A stretch of 8,253 bases of DNA, taken from assembly GCA_017480395.1 (NCBI GenBank), contig JAFVAS010000138.1, positions 1 through 8,253 of the forward strand, given 5' to 3'. The DNA comes from Oscillospiraceae bacterium. Its GTDB lineage: Bacteria > Bacillota > Clostridia > Oscillospirales > Oscillospiraceae. Under the pieces are notes generated by a model. That model worked only from the letters and a program-made list of their open reading frames with translations. It searched no databases and had not been told where the DNA came from. Shown in pieces: positions 1 to 6,181 of this stretch (the stretch's first letter is position 1; each line of letters opens with the position of its first letter). A program made the translations under genes and the position numbers.

Positions 1-71
1 CGCAAGAAAAAGTGACAAACGCAGAAACTGAGCTTCGCCCTTTTGGGGGCTAAGATCCGTTTTTTGCTCCG

Positions 72-944
72 TTAAGCAAATGTGATGCGGTAGGACAGGG
101 TGCGCGTCTCGCCGGGCTGGGCGATCTGGATGCCGGTCTTGTCGTGGAGGCCGCGCCCCATGAACCGGCCGTCGGGGAGGGTGGACCAGGGCTCGATGCA
201 GAGATAGTTGGTGTCCCGGCCCACCTGGGCGGTCCAGATGCCGAGATAGTCAAAGTCCCCGAAATCCACCGTCACATGCCGCCCGCTGCTGCGGGAGACC
301 AGGCTGGCCCGGCGGACCGCCGGGGCGTCCAGCACGATGGTGTCCAGCCCCAGGTCGGCGGGGAGTTGCTCCAGCACGCCGTTTTGCAGCGCGACGGTGC
401 GTTTTGGCAGGGTGAGCATCCCCTCGTCATCCATGCCGTAGAGGGAGAGCGCGGACAGCCCCTCAAAGGCGACGCCGTAATCCGCCATGGTCTCGCCGGG
501 AAGGAGGGTGGTGCGGTAGGCCTCGTGCCCGCCCAGCTCGAAGGGCATGGGCTCCGGGGAACGGTTGGTGATCCGGTGGGTCTTGACCAGCGTGCTGCCC
601 TCCAGGGCAAAGGTCACGTCCAGGGCGAAATCAAAGGGGTAGACCGCCAGGGTGTCCAGCGTGGCGGCGGTGTGGAAGGTGACGCCGGTCTCGCCGTGCC
701 GGGTCACCGCGAAGGTGCGCTCCCGGCAGAACCCGTGGCGGGGCGCGGGATAGATCTGCCCGCCCAGCGTATACTGCTGGCCGTCCATCCGGCCGATCAG
801 GGGGAAGAGCAGGGGCGCGTGCTTGCCCCAGATGGAGGGGTCGCCCTCCCAGATGCGCTCCAGCCCTCGGTGCTGTACGCTGGTCAGCTCCGCGCCCACC
901 TCGTTGATCTGGACGCGCAGCGCCTCATTGGAAATTGAAATCAT
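72..944 (-). CDS. Aldose 1-epimerase family protein (LacX-like)
   Basis: A 290-residue protein resembling the LacX-like branch of the galactose mutarotase family. Members interconvert the alpha and beta anomers of hexoses in the cytoplasm. Visible family marks are an RHGFCR segment with His70, a GGHEAYR segment with His140, and a C-terminal CIEPW segment with Glu251. These fit the two conserved histidines and the catalytic glutamate of the fold. The length suits the LacX branch, which is shorter than classical GalM. There is no signal peptide or membrane segment. The ATG is preceded by GGAGGG at 7 bases, and this site overlaps the end of the upstream NYN frame (gap 2 bases), so it is probably translationally coupled as the last gene of the operon. 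The sugar substrate cannot be read from the sequence, and the family includes members of unproven activity. Confidence 0.88.
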   Translation of the reverse strand: MISISNEALRVQINEVGAELTSVQHRGLERIWEGDPSIWGKHAPLLFPLIGRMDGQQYTLGGQIYPAPRHGFCRERTFAVTRHGETGVTFHTAATLDTLAVYPFDFALDVTFALEGSTLVKTHRITNRSPEPMPFELGGHEAYRTTLLPGETMADYGVAFEGLSALSLYGMDDEGMLTLPKRTVALQNGVLEQLPADLGLDTIVLDAPAVRRASLVSRSSGRHVTVDFGDFDYLGIWTAQVGRDTNYLCIEPWSTLPDGRFMGRGLHDKTGIQIAQPGETRTLSYRITFA

Positions 945-946
945 AG

Positions 947-1249
947 TCAGTCCCTCCGATTGATCGCTTCAATGCGGTCTGCAATGGCCGCCTGCACCTG
1001 GTTGACCTCCTCCAGGAAGAGCCGGGCGGAGATACGCTCCGAGGCGTGGCCCAGGATGATGGTCTGCTCCATGCCGTCGCTGGTGGCCACCCGCACCCGG
1101 TAGCGCCTGCCCGCCTCGTAGGTGGTGCGCTCGATGTAGGTGTCGGCGGTCTCCGCCTGTTTGGTGTAGACCACGAAGATGTTGTTGACCTTCTGGACGC
1201 TGCCCGCGCCGCCGGGAACCCGATAGGCGTCAAAGACCAGGATGACGCC
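947..1249 (-). pseudogene. C-terminal part of YacP/Rae1-type NYN domain beyond an in-frame TGA
   Basis: These 100 codons continue in the same frame as the upstream GTPase gene, directly after its TGA at 1250-1252. They encode the rest of a NYN (PIN-like) ribonuclease domain of the YacP family. Visible marks are VFDAYRVPGG, TKQAETADTYIE and VATSDGMEQ. These hold three of the conserved acidic positions; the fourth lies before the TGA in LLVDGYN. No good ribosome binding site or ATG follows the TGA. The first plausible start is a GTG at 1172-1174, which would miss VFDAY, so independent production of a working domain is unlikely. Either the gene carries a nonsense mutation (or sequencing error), or the TGA is read through. 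The frame ends 2 bases before the epimerase gene. Confidence 0.8.
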
Positions 1250-1252
1250 TCA
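1225..1252 (-). other. Perfect hairpin abutting the in-frame TGA
   Basis: In the mRNA, an 8-bp perfect stem, AGGCGUCA with UGACGCCU, encloses a 10-base loop, UCCUGGUCUU. The stem's first A is the last base of the UGA codon. No T-tract follows, so it is not an intrinsic terminator. A stem-loop just 3' of UGA with GGU in the loop recalls a bacterial selenocysteine insertion element. However, the loop lies only about 11 bases from UGA, closer than in typical elements, and the sequence also encodes the conserved VILVFDA strand, which could create the pairing by chance. Confidence 0.4.
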
Positions 1253-3550
1253 GCGCTTGTACCCCTGGTAGTTGGACAGAATGTGGATCAGCCGGTTCCG
1301 GGCCGCGTCCAGGTCGTCCTTTGCCAGCGTTTTCAGCTCATCCCAGGCGAAGATGATGTTGTAGCCGTCCACCAGCAGGATGGTGTCCGAGGGCTCCAGC
1401 TGGCGCAGGATGGGGTTGGGCTCCTCCTGCCGGGTGGGGCGGGGGAGGAAGTCCCGGGGCTTGACCGCGCCGTAGGTGCGCTCGAAGATGGCCTGGAGGG
1501 CCCTGTCCTCCGCCCGGGTGCCGGAGTAGGTCGCCCCGCCCCGGCGGATGACCGTCGGCTCCGGCTCTGACGCGTCGGGCCGGTAGGCGAAGGGGAGGTG
1601 CATGTGCTCCGGCACCTCGTCCCATCGCACGTTGAAGCCGCCGCCGTCGGCGCAGAAGATCGAGACCGGGGTGTTGTCCAGGTCGGCCAGGGGGTCATAG
1701 CCCAGCTCCGAGACGATCCGCTCCTGCTCCTGGCAGGGGCGATAGCCCGCCGGGCGCAGGCTCAGCCGGCCCCGCCCCCGGGTGTTGGCCGCGACCTCCT
1801 CGGGATAATCCCCCAGGGCGGCCACCGGGGCGCTGCCGGTCAGGACAGAAAACTCCCCCCGCTGCTCCGGGGCGTCAAATTCGCCGCCAAAGCGCTGCAG
1901 ATCCGCCATGGCCCGGCCCAGCAGCGCGGTGGGCACCTCCAGACGGCAGGCGTAACACGGCTCCAGCAGGATGGATTCGGCCCGCATCAGCCCCATGCAG
2001 AGGGCCCGGTAGGTGGCCTCCCGGAAGTCGCCCCCTTCGGTGTGCTTGACGTGGGCGCGGCCGGAGAGCAGGGTGATGCGCAGGTCGGCCACGGGGGAGC
2101 CGGTCAGCACCCCCAGATGCTCCTTTTCCCCCAGGTGGGTGAGGATCAGCCGCTGCCAGTTGCGATCCAGGGCGTCCTCGCTGCACCGAGTGCCGCATTG
2201 CAGCCCTGCCCCCCGGGGGAGGGGCTCCAGCAGCAGGTGCACCTCGGCGTAGTGGCGCAGCGGCTCGAAGTGGCCCACGCCCTCCACCGGCGCCGCGATG
2301 GTCTCCCGATAGACGACGCTGCCCGGGCCGAAGCCCACCTCCAGCCCGAACCGCTCGGCAATACGGCGGGAGAGCACCTCCAGCTGCACCTTGCCCATCA
2401 GACGGACGTGGAGGGAGCGGGTGTGGCGGTTCCACACCAGGCGGAGCGTGGGATCCTCCTCCGCCAGCTCCTGCAGTTGCCGGAAGGCGGAGAGGGCGTC
2501 GGTGCCCTCGGGCAGCAGCAGCTCGTAGTTCAGCACCGGCTCCAGCACCGGCATTGGCGCGTCGGGCTCCGCCCCCAGCCCCTCGCCGGGATAGGTGTGC
2601 TTTAACCCGGTGACGGCGCAGACGCCCCCCGCCGGGACGGCGGAGAGGTGGATGAATTTAGCGCCGGAGTAGAGGCGAAGCTGATCCGCCTTTTCCTCCC
2701 AGTCCTCGCCCCGGGCGTCCCGGCCGGAGAGGACGGTCTTGGGGCGCAGCTGGCCCCCGGTGATCTTCATCCAGGTCAGGCGGCTGCCCTGCTCGTCCCG
2801 GGAGATTTTATAGACCTTTGCGGCAAACGCCGTCCCATATTCCGGGGGAAGGGTCAGCGCCTCCAGCGCGTCCAGCAGGGCGTCCACCCCCTCCAGCCGC
2901 AGGGCGGAGCCACAGCAGCAGGGAAAGAGACGCCGGGCGGCAATGGCCCGGGCCAGCGACGCGGGGGAGAGGGCTCCGGCGTCCAGATATTCGGCCATCA
3001 GCGCCTCGTCGGTCATGGCGATCTCCTCCAGCGCGGCGGGGTCGTCCTGCTCCAGGGGGAGGCAACCCTCGTCCAGCCGGGCGCGCAGGTCGGAGAGAAT
3101 GGCTGCCCGGTCCGCGCCGGGGAGATCCATCTTGTTGACAAAGAGCAGGGTGGGGATGCGGTGCTGCTCCAGCAGCCGCCACAGCGTCTCGGTGTGGGCC
3201 TGGACGCCGTCGGTGCCGCTGATGACCAGAATGGCATAGTCCAGCACCTGCAGGGTGCGCTCCATCTCGGCGGAGAAGTCCACATGGCCCGGGGTGTCCA
3301 GCAGGATCAGCGTCTTTTTCTCCAGCGGGAGCACCGCCTGCTTGGAGAAGATGGTGATGCCCCGCTCCCGCTCCAGCGCGTCGGTGTCCAGAAAGGCGTC
3401 CCGGTGATCCACCCGGCCAAAGCGCTGGATGGCCCCGCCCCGGTAGAGCATGGCCTCGGACAGGGTGGTCTTGCCCGCGTCCACATGGGCCAGCAGGCCG
3501 ACGCAGAGGTTATTTGATTTTTCCGTGCGCGCCGCAGCCGCGTCCGCCAT
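1250..3550 (-). CDS. TetM/EF-G-like translational GTPase with truncated C-terminal NYN domain
   Basis: A 766-residue translational GTPase similar to ribosomal protection proteins (TetM/TetO) and EF-G. Residues from the ATG at 3550: P-loop AHVDAGKT 21-28, switch I RERGITI around 61-67, DTPGH 85-89, NKMD 139-142. Further beta-barrel and EF-G-like domains run to about residue 650. A linker then leads to ILLVDGYNII (about 724-733), the first strand and first acidic residue of a YacP/NYN ribonuclease domain. TGA ends the frame in mid-domain; read through, the product would be 867 residues. TetM proteins are about 640 residues, so the extra C-terminus marks a fusion. An upstream in-frame GTG at 3559 is rejected because AAGGGGG lies 8 bases before the ATG and would abut the GTG. 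The spacer after the flavoprotein gene is 36 bases. It is probably a ribosome-acting factor; a role in tetracycline resistance is not shown. Confidence 0.88.
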   Translation of the reverse strand: MADAAAARTEKSNNLCVGLLAHVDAGKTTLSEAMLYRGGAIQRFGRVDHRDAFLDTDALERERGITIFSKQAVLPLEKKTLILLDTPGHVDFSAEMERTLQVLDYAILVISGTDGVQAHTETLWRLLEQHRIPTLLFVNKMDLPGADRAAILSDLRARLDEGCLPLEQDDPAALEEIAMTDEALMAEYLDAGALSPASLARAIAARRLFPCCCGSALRLEGVDALLDALEALTLPPEYGTAFAAKVYKISRDEQGSRLTWMKITGGQLRPKTVLSGRDARGEDWEEKADQLRLYSGAKFIHLSAVPAGGVCAVTGLKHTYPGEGLGAEPDAPMPVLEPVLNYELLLPEGTDALSAFRQLQELAEEDPTLRLVWNRHTRSLHVRLMGKVQLEVLSRRIAERFGLEVGFGPGSVVYRETIAAPVEGVGHFEPLRHYAEVHLLLEPLPRGAGLQCGTRCSEDALDRNWQRLILTHLGEKEHLGVLTGSPVADLRITLLSGRAHVKHTEGGDFREATYRALCMGLMRAESILLEPCYACRLEVPTALLGRAMADLQRFGGEFDAPEQRGEFSVLTGSAPVAALGDYPEEVAANTRGRGRLSLRPAGYRPCQEQERIVSELGYDPLADLDNTPVSIFCADGGGFNVRWDEVPEHMHLPFAYRPDASEPEPTVIRRGGATYSGTRAEDRALQAIFERTYGAVKPRDFLPRPTRQEEPNPILRQLEPSDTILLVDGYNIIFAWDELKTLAKDDLDAARNRLIHILSNYQGYKR

Positions 3551-3586
3551 GCCTTGCACCCCCTTGTGTCAGGCGATCCGAAGGGA

Positions 3587-4063
3587 TCAGGATTCGTTGA
3601 CCAGCTTTCCGGTGATGTGCTCCGGCGTGAGGGAGAAGCAGAGCGTCCCCGGGCCGGAGGCCTGCACCTCGTGCTCGATATAGTCCTGATCCTGGGTATA
3701 TTTATAGCTGAGCTGACGGCTCAGATACATGGCCCGCTCCTGATCCGCGACAAAGCTCACGCGGCCAAAGACGATGACGCTTTTGATGTTCAGCGCCCAC
3801 TCGCCCTCCCGGCGGTAGCCCTGGTCGTAGACGCAGAAGGACGCCTTATCACACCGGCGCAGGGCGTCGATCTTGTGGCCCAGCCTGCCGCCGTGGAAGT
3901 AGAGCCTGCCGTCCTCCTCGCAGTACCAGAAGTTCATGGGCATCCCGTAGGGATAGCCGTCGTCCCCCAGCACGGACAGCACGCCCCGGGGCTGTTCCCG
4001 CAGGAGGGTCAGGATCTCCTCCTGGCTGAGGGCCTGCTTTTTTCGCAGCATGTCACGAAACAT
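3587..4063 (-). CDS. Pyridoxamine 5'-phosphate oxidase-like FMN-binding split-barrel protein
   Basis: A 158-residue cytoplasmic protein of the pyridoxamine 5'-phosphate oxidase-like (NimA-related) flavin-binding split-barrel superfamily. It has the usual compact length. Visible marks are GVLSVLGDDGYPYGMPMNF (27-45), where strand pairs lead into the flavin site, then LYFHGGRLGHKIDAL (54-68), where the HGG..GHK segment usually contacts the FMN phosphate, then a core strand around VIVFGRVSFV. Members bind FMN, heme or F420 and include nitroimidazole reductases, but most are uncharacterised and no substrate can be assigned. AGGAGG lies 7 bases before the ATG, inside the end of the exporter gene, and the two frames overlap by 11 bases. 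This indicates translational coupling in one operon. Confidence 0.9.
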   Translation of the reverse strand: MFRDMLRKKQALSQEEILTLLREQPRGVLSVLGDDGYPYGMPMNFWYCEEDGRLYFHGGRLGHKIDALRRCDKASFCVYDQGYRREGEWALNIKSVIVFGRVSFVADQERAMYLSRQLSYKYTQDQDYIEHEVQASGPGTLCFSLTPEHITGKLVNES

Positions 4064-4742
4064 TTTGATTCCTCCTGTGGTCGATCCGGTAGAAGAGCAG
4101 ACATAGCCCGGCGAAGATGACCCCCGCCGCGATCGTGATGGGCAGCACCGCCGCAGACGTGTCTCCCAGCAGGAGACACAGCCCCTGGTAGAGGGTCACC
4201 AGGCCGTAGACCGCGAAGATGACGAAGGCCAGGGCGTTCAGCGCCCCGGCGGGGATGCGGCTTTTGAGCAGATAGCCCGCCAGCAGTCCCACCAGGTCGG
4301 CGGCGAACAGCCCGATGGAGCAGGCCAGCCACACCGCCACCGCGTTGGAAAAGCCCTCGTTGGCGCCGAAGGTGATGGCGGTCAGCTGGGTCTTGTCCCC
4401 CAGCTCCGCCAGGAAGAAGGTGCCAAAGACCGCCAGGGGCGCAAAGCGCACCCGGGAGGCGGCAGCGGCGTCCTCCTCCTCGTCCTCCCCGCCCAGGCTG
4501 GACAGGGCGAAGCCCAGAAAGGCGGCGGCGGCGGCCAGCCGGATGAGCCAGGTGGGGATGAAGGCGCTGACCAGTCCGCCCGCCAGCACCGCCAGGCCAT
4601 TCAGCACCAGAATCGCCGCCGCGGTGCCCAATATGATGTCCCGCAGCTTGTATTTCGAGGTCAGGGCGACCAGCATCAGCTGGGTCTTGTCGCCCATCTC
4701 GGCGATGAATTCCGTGAAAAGAATGCGAAGAAAGAGCAGCAT
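4053..4742 (-). CDS. GDT1/TMEM165 (UPF0016) family cation exporter, probably Mn2+
   Basis: A 229-residue integral membrane protein with the two signature motifs of the family: EMGDKT at 15-20 and ELGDKT at 113-118. Each lies in the first helix of one half of an internally duplicated six-helix protein. The two halves are joined by a short acidic cytoplasmic loop rich in Glu/Asp (about 86-91). Bacterial relatives export Mn2+; eukaryotic GDT1/TMEM165 exchange Ca2+/Mn2+ for protons. The E-x-G-D-K/R-T motifs form the ion site. The frame is open upstream to 4931, but the start is placed at ATG 4742. There AAGAGG sits about 9 bases upstream, the first helix and motif follow at the expected distance, and the promoter at 4786-4814 lies inside the longer frame. 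First gene of the minus-strand operon. Manganese is inferred from the family. Confidence 0.93.
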   Translation of the reverse strand: MLLFLRILFTEFIAEMGDKTQLMLVALTSKYKLRDIILGTAAAILVLNGLAVLAGGLVSAFIPTWLIRLAAAAAFLGFALSSLGGEDEEEDAAAASRVRFAPLAVFGTFFLAELGDKTQLTAITFGANEGFSNAVAVWLACSIGLFAADLVGLLAGYLLKSRIPAGALNALAFVIFAVYGLVTLYQGLCLLLGDTSAAVLPITIAAGVIFAGLCLLFYRIDHRRNQNVS

Positions 4743-4785
4743 CTCATTCAACCTCTTGTTCCTGGATGATTCTTTGATAGAAGCT

Positions 4786-4814
4786 ATTCTACTGCCTGTC
4801 CCGGAATCTGTCAA
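4786..4814 (-). promoter_or_regulatory. Sigma-A-type promoter of the exporter operon
   Basis: On the minus strand TTGACA (4814-4809) and TAGAAT (4791-4786) are separated by exactly 17 bases, close to the vegetative consensus. Transcription would begin near 4779, leaving a leader of roughly 37 bases before the exporter ATG. That is too short for a yybP-ykoY manganese riboswitch, so any metal control must act at the DNA level. The downstream genes have small gaps or overlaps and no visible promoters of their own, so this promoter probably drives all of them. Confidence 0.82.
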
Positions 4815-4843
4815 CGCGAAAAGGGGAGAAGCCCAAAAGACGC

Positions 4844-4868
4844 AAAAAAACCGCCCCGATCGGGACGG
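4844..4868 (-). terminator. Intrinsic terminator 2 of the small minus-strand unit
   Basis: In minus-strand RNA a 7-bp GC-rich stem (CCGUCCC with GGGGCGG, one G-U pair) and a GAUC loop are followed directly by seven U residues. In plus-strand RNA the wobble becomes a C-A mismatch and no U-tract follows, so the terminator acts on leftward transcription. It lies upstream of the exporter promoter and would stop transcripts arriving from the 4973-5201 unit. Confidence 0.8.
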
Positions 4869-4899
4869 AGAAACGGAAAAGCGGAAAACGGGAAAAGGC

Positions 4900-4946
4900 A
4901 AAATAAAAAACTTTGACCCCCACCTGTCCAACGCAGATGGGGGTCA
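4900..4946 (-). terminator. Intrinsic terminator 1 of the small minus-strand unit
   Basis: In minus-strand RNA, UGACCCCCAUCUG (4946-4934) pairs with CAGGUGGGGGUCA (4926-4914). The result is a 13-bp stem with one U-G pair and a 7-base loop, followed after three bases by a U-rich tract (TTTTTTATTTT in DNA). On the plus strand the wobble is a C-A mismatch and no T-tract follows, which fixes the direction. It ends the short transcript started at 5173-5201. Confidence 0.83.
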
Positions 4947-4972
4947 CTTCTGGTGCATCTTGGTATCTAACA

Positions 4973-5119
4973 TCAATTGTTTACCTCTCTTTCTATCAGA
5001 TTTGCGGCTTGCGTCCGGCCTGTCGCCATGTATCGCATTCTGATCGACACCCGAAATTCTCTTTGCTGTATCGTACAGTATGGGCTGATCGGTTCCGATT
5101 TATCTGACTTGGCCTTCAC
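4973..5119 (-). CDS. Possible 48-residue basic protein, unrecognised
   Basis: A GTG-started frame of 48 codons ending in TGA at 4973-4975. It has the segment ISPYCTIQQREFRVSIRMRY, a basic beta-like stretch, and the end ANLIEREVNN, a likely amphipathic helix. It lies between a good promoter and two terminators on the same strand. The GTG has no convincing ribosome binding site. The frame extends upstream without a start to a TGA at 5145, so translation may instead come from the overlapping frame at 5100-5147 by coupling or frameshift. The style recalls small accessory proteins of clostridial mobile elements, but I do not recognise the family. GC content is lower than in the neighbouring operon. 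It could be a decayed gene or just a spacer in a small RNA. Confidence 0.4.
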   Translation of the reverse strand: MKAKSDKSEPISPYCTIQQREFRVSIRMRYMATGRTQAANLIEREVNN

Positions 5120-5147
5120 CGCAGTTGGGATTGAGTTCGTTGTTCAT
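5100..5147 (-). CDS. Possible 15-residue leader peptide (or N-terminus of a frameshifted small gene)
   Basis: ATG at 5147 follows AAGGA by 9 bases, just after the predicted transcript start near 5166. It opens the peptide MNNELNPNCGEGQVR before TAA. An earlier in-frame ATG at 5156 would add MSP but has almost no room for a ribosome binding site. The end of this frame overlaps the 48-residue frame by about 20 bases in a different register. The best translation start and the longest frame are therefore out of phase, which suggests an indel-damaged gene or a coupled leader peptide. Confidence 0.28.
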   Translation of the reverse strand: MNNELNPNCGEGQVR

Positions 5148-5172
5148 TGGACTCATTCCTTTCTGTGACTAT

Positions 5173-5201
5173 AAGATAGCACAGGAAAATAGTTTCGTCA
5201 A
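5173..5201 (-). promoter_or_regulatory. Sigma-A-type promoter of the small minus-strand unit
   Basis: On the minus strand TTGACG (5201-5196) and TATCTT (5178-5173) are separated by 17 bases. Transcription would start near 5166 and run through the short frames to the terminators at 4900-4946 and 4844-4868, a transcript of about 270-320 bases. It lies back to back with the trmO promoter. Confidence 0.65.
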
Positions 5202-5255
5202 GCACTTTTAATAATATAATTAATAAAAGACCGGGTCGTCAGTTTTTATTATCGC

Positions 5256-5283
5256 TTGCGCAATCGGCGGCTTCTGCTATAAT
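5256..5283 (+). promoter_or_regulatory. Promoter of trmO
   Basis: A perfect TATAAT at 5278-5283 lies 16 bases after a weak TTGCGC (5256-5261). The -10 box overlaps an upstream in-frame ATG at 5282, so that codon would not be in the transcript. This supports the internal ATG at 5315 as the trmO start. Confidence 0.65.
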
Positions 5284-5314
5284 GGGAGGGACAGAAGGAA
5301 AGGGGGCGCGGCCC

Positions 5315-6001
5315 ATGGCGCAGGATATACAGGTTCACATCATCGCCCGCATCCGCAGCGATTTTCCCACAAAGTTCGGCATTCCGCGCCAGAGCGGGGT
5401 GGTGGAGGCCCTGCGGGCCCAGATCGTGTTCGAGCCGGAGTACCGGAATCCCGACGCCCTGCGGGGGATCGAGGGGTTCAGCCATCTCTGGCTGATCTGG
5501 CAGTTCTCCCAGGCCGTGCGGGAAAAATGGTCGCCCACGGTGCGCCCGCCCCGGCTGGGGGGCAACCGGCGGGTGGGGGTGTTTGCCACCCGTTCCCCCT
5601 TCCGGCCCAACGCCATCGGCCTGAGCTGCGTGAAGCTGGAGGGGGTGGAGCTCCACACCCCGGAGGGGTCGGTGCTGACCGTCTCCGGGGCGGATCTGAT
5701 GGACGGCACGCCAATTTTGGACATCAAGCCCTATGTGCCCTACGCCGACTGCCGCCCCGACGCCCGGGAGGGCTTTACCGGCGGCGGCTGGGAGCGGCTG
5801 CTGGAGGTGGACTGCCCGCCGGAGCTTCTCCCCCGGCTGCCGGATGAGAAGCGGGAGGCCCTGCTGGGGGTGCTGGCCAACGACCCCAGGCCGTCCTACC
5901 AGAGCGACCCGGAGCGGGTCTATGGCCTGCCCTTCGGCGGGTATGAGGTTAAATTCACCGTGTCCGGCCACCGGCTGCGGGTGATCGAAATTGAATCATA
6001 A
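5315..6001 (+). CDS. trmO: tRNA (N6-threonylcarbamoyladenosine(37)-N6)-methyltransferase TrmO
   Basis: A 228-residue cytoplasmic protein of the TrmO/TsaA/YaeB family. TrmO uses S-adenosylmethionine to methylate the N6 of t6A at position 37 of ACY-decoding tRNA-Thr, tuning decoding. The family signature is strong. KFGIPRQSG (20-28) follows the N-terminal ARIRSDFPT. GFSHLWLIW falls at 54-62, GVFATRSPFRPNAIGLS at 88-104, and DLMDGTPILDIKPYVPYAD at 127-145. The length fits bacterial TrmO with its C-terminal extension. The frame is open from 5282, but the ATG at 5315 is chosen because GGAAAGGGGG lies about 8 bases upstream and the earlier ATG overlaps the -10 box. Monocistronic: own promoter, and a terminator 12 bases after the stop. 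Confidence 0.95.
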   Translation: MAQDIQVHIIARIRSDFPTKFGIPRQSGVVEALRAQIVFEPEYRNPDALRGIEGFSHLWLIWQFSQAVREKWSPTVRPPRLGGNRRVGVFATRSPFRPNAIGLSCVKLEGVELHTPEGSVLTVSGADLMDGTPILDIKPYVPYADCRPDAREGFTGGGWERLLEVDCPPELLPRLPDEKREALLGVLANDPRPSYQSDPERVYGLPFGGYEVKFTVSGHRLRVIEIES

Positions 6002-6013
6002 GCGGCTCTTGCG

Positions 6014-6046
6014 GAGGCCCGGCGGATGTGCCGGGCCTCTGTTTTT
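6014..6046 (+). terminator. Intrinsic terminator of trmO
   Basis: A perfect 10-bp stem, GAGGCCCGGC (6014-6023) with GCCGGGCCTC (6030-6039), encloses a 6-base loop and is followed by TGTTTTT. It lies just after the trmO stop and points rightward. Confidence 0.92.
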
Positions 6047-6181
6047 GGTTCCAACGGAGATGGAAGCACTTTTTCTGTCCCGTTTTTGACGCTTGTTTTG
6101 ACGGTAAATGTGGCATAATCAATTTGCAAGCTTGAAAATCTGCCAAAATTATTAAATTATCATGAATTTCCAGGGGTTTGG

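Noticed and set aside
21..68. Possible terminator after the epimerase gene
   Set aside because: A CCCTTTTGGG core with a T-run at 60-65 is visible, but the stem is short and the T-run lies on the wrong side for leftward transcription. No clear terminator is seen before the window edge.
144..938. Long plus-strand frame opposite the epimerase gene
   Set aside because: Product is rich in Gly, Gln and Val with no recognisable motifs; it is the antisense shadow of a clear family protein in GC-rich DNA.
1598..3517. Two long plus-strand frames opposite the GTPase gene
   Set aside because: Low-complexity products rich in Gln, Gly and Leu without domains; the opposite strand encodes all G motifs of a translational GTPase.
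1250..3550. Tetracycline resistance gene of the TetM/TetO type
   Set aside because: The C-terminus is a NYN fusion and the gene sits in a housekeeping-style operon with no mobile context. Similarity to TetM alone does not show resistance.
4743..4785. yybP-ykoY manganese riboswitch before the exporter gene
   Set aside because: Such riboswitches often precede this family, but the predicted leader is only about 37 bases. The AAAGGGGAG-like text near 4819 is on the wrong strand and upstream of the promoter.
4743..4931. Extended N-terminus of the exporter
   Set aside because: The added 63 residues are not family-like and span the operon promoter and the terminator at 4844-4868. ATG 4742 has a ribosome binding site.
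4913..5168. Plus-strand short frames in the intergenic region
   Set aside because: No promoter or ribosome binding site in that direction; the promoter and both terminators of the segment point leftward.
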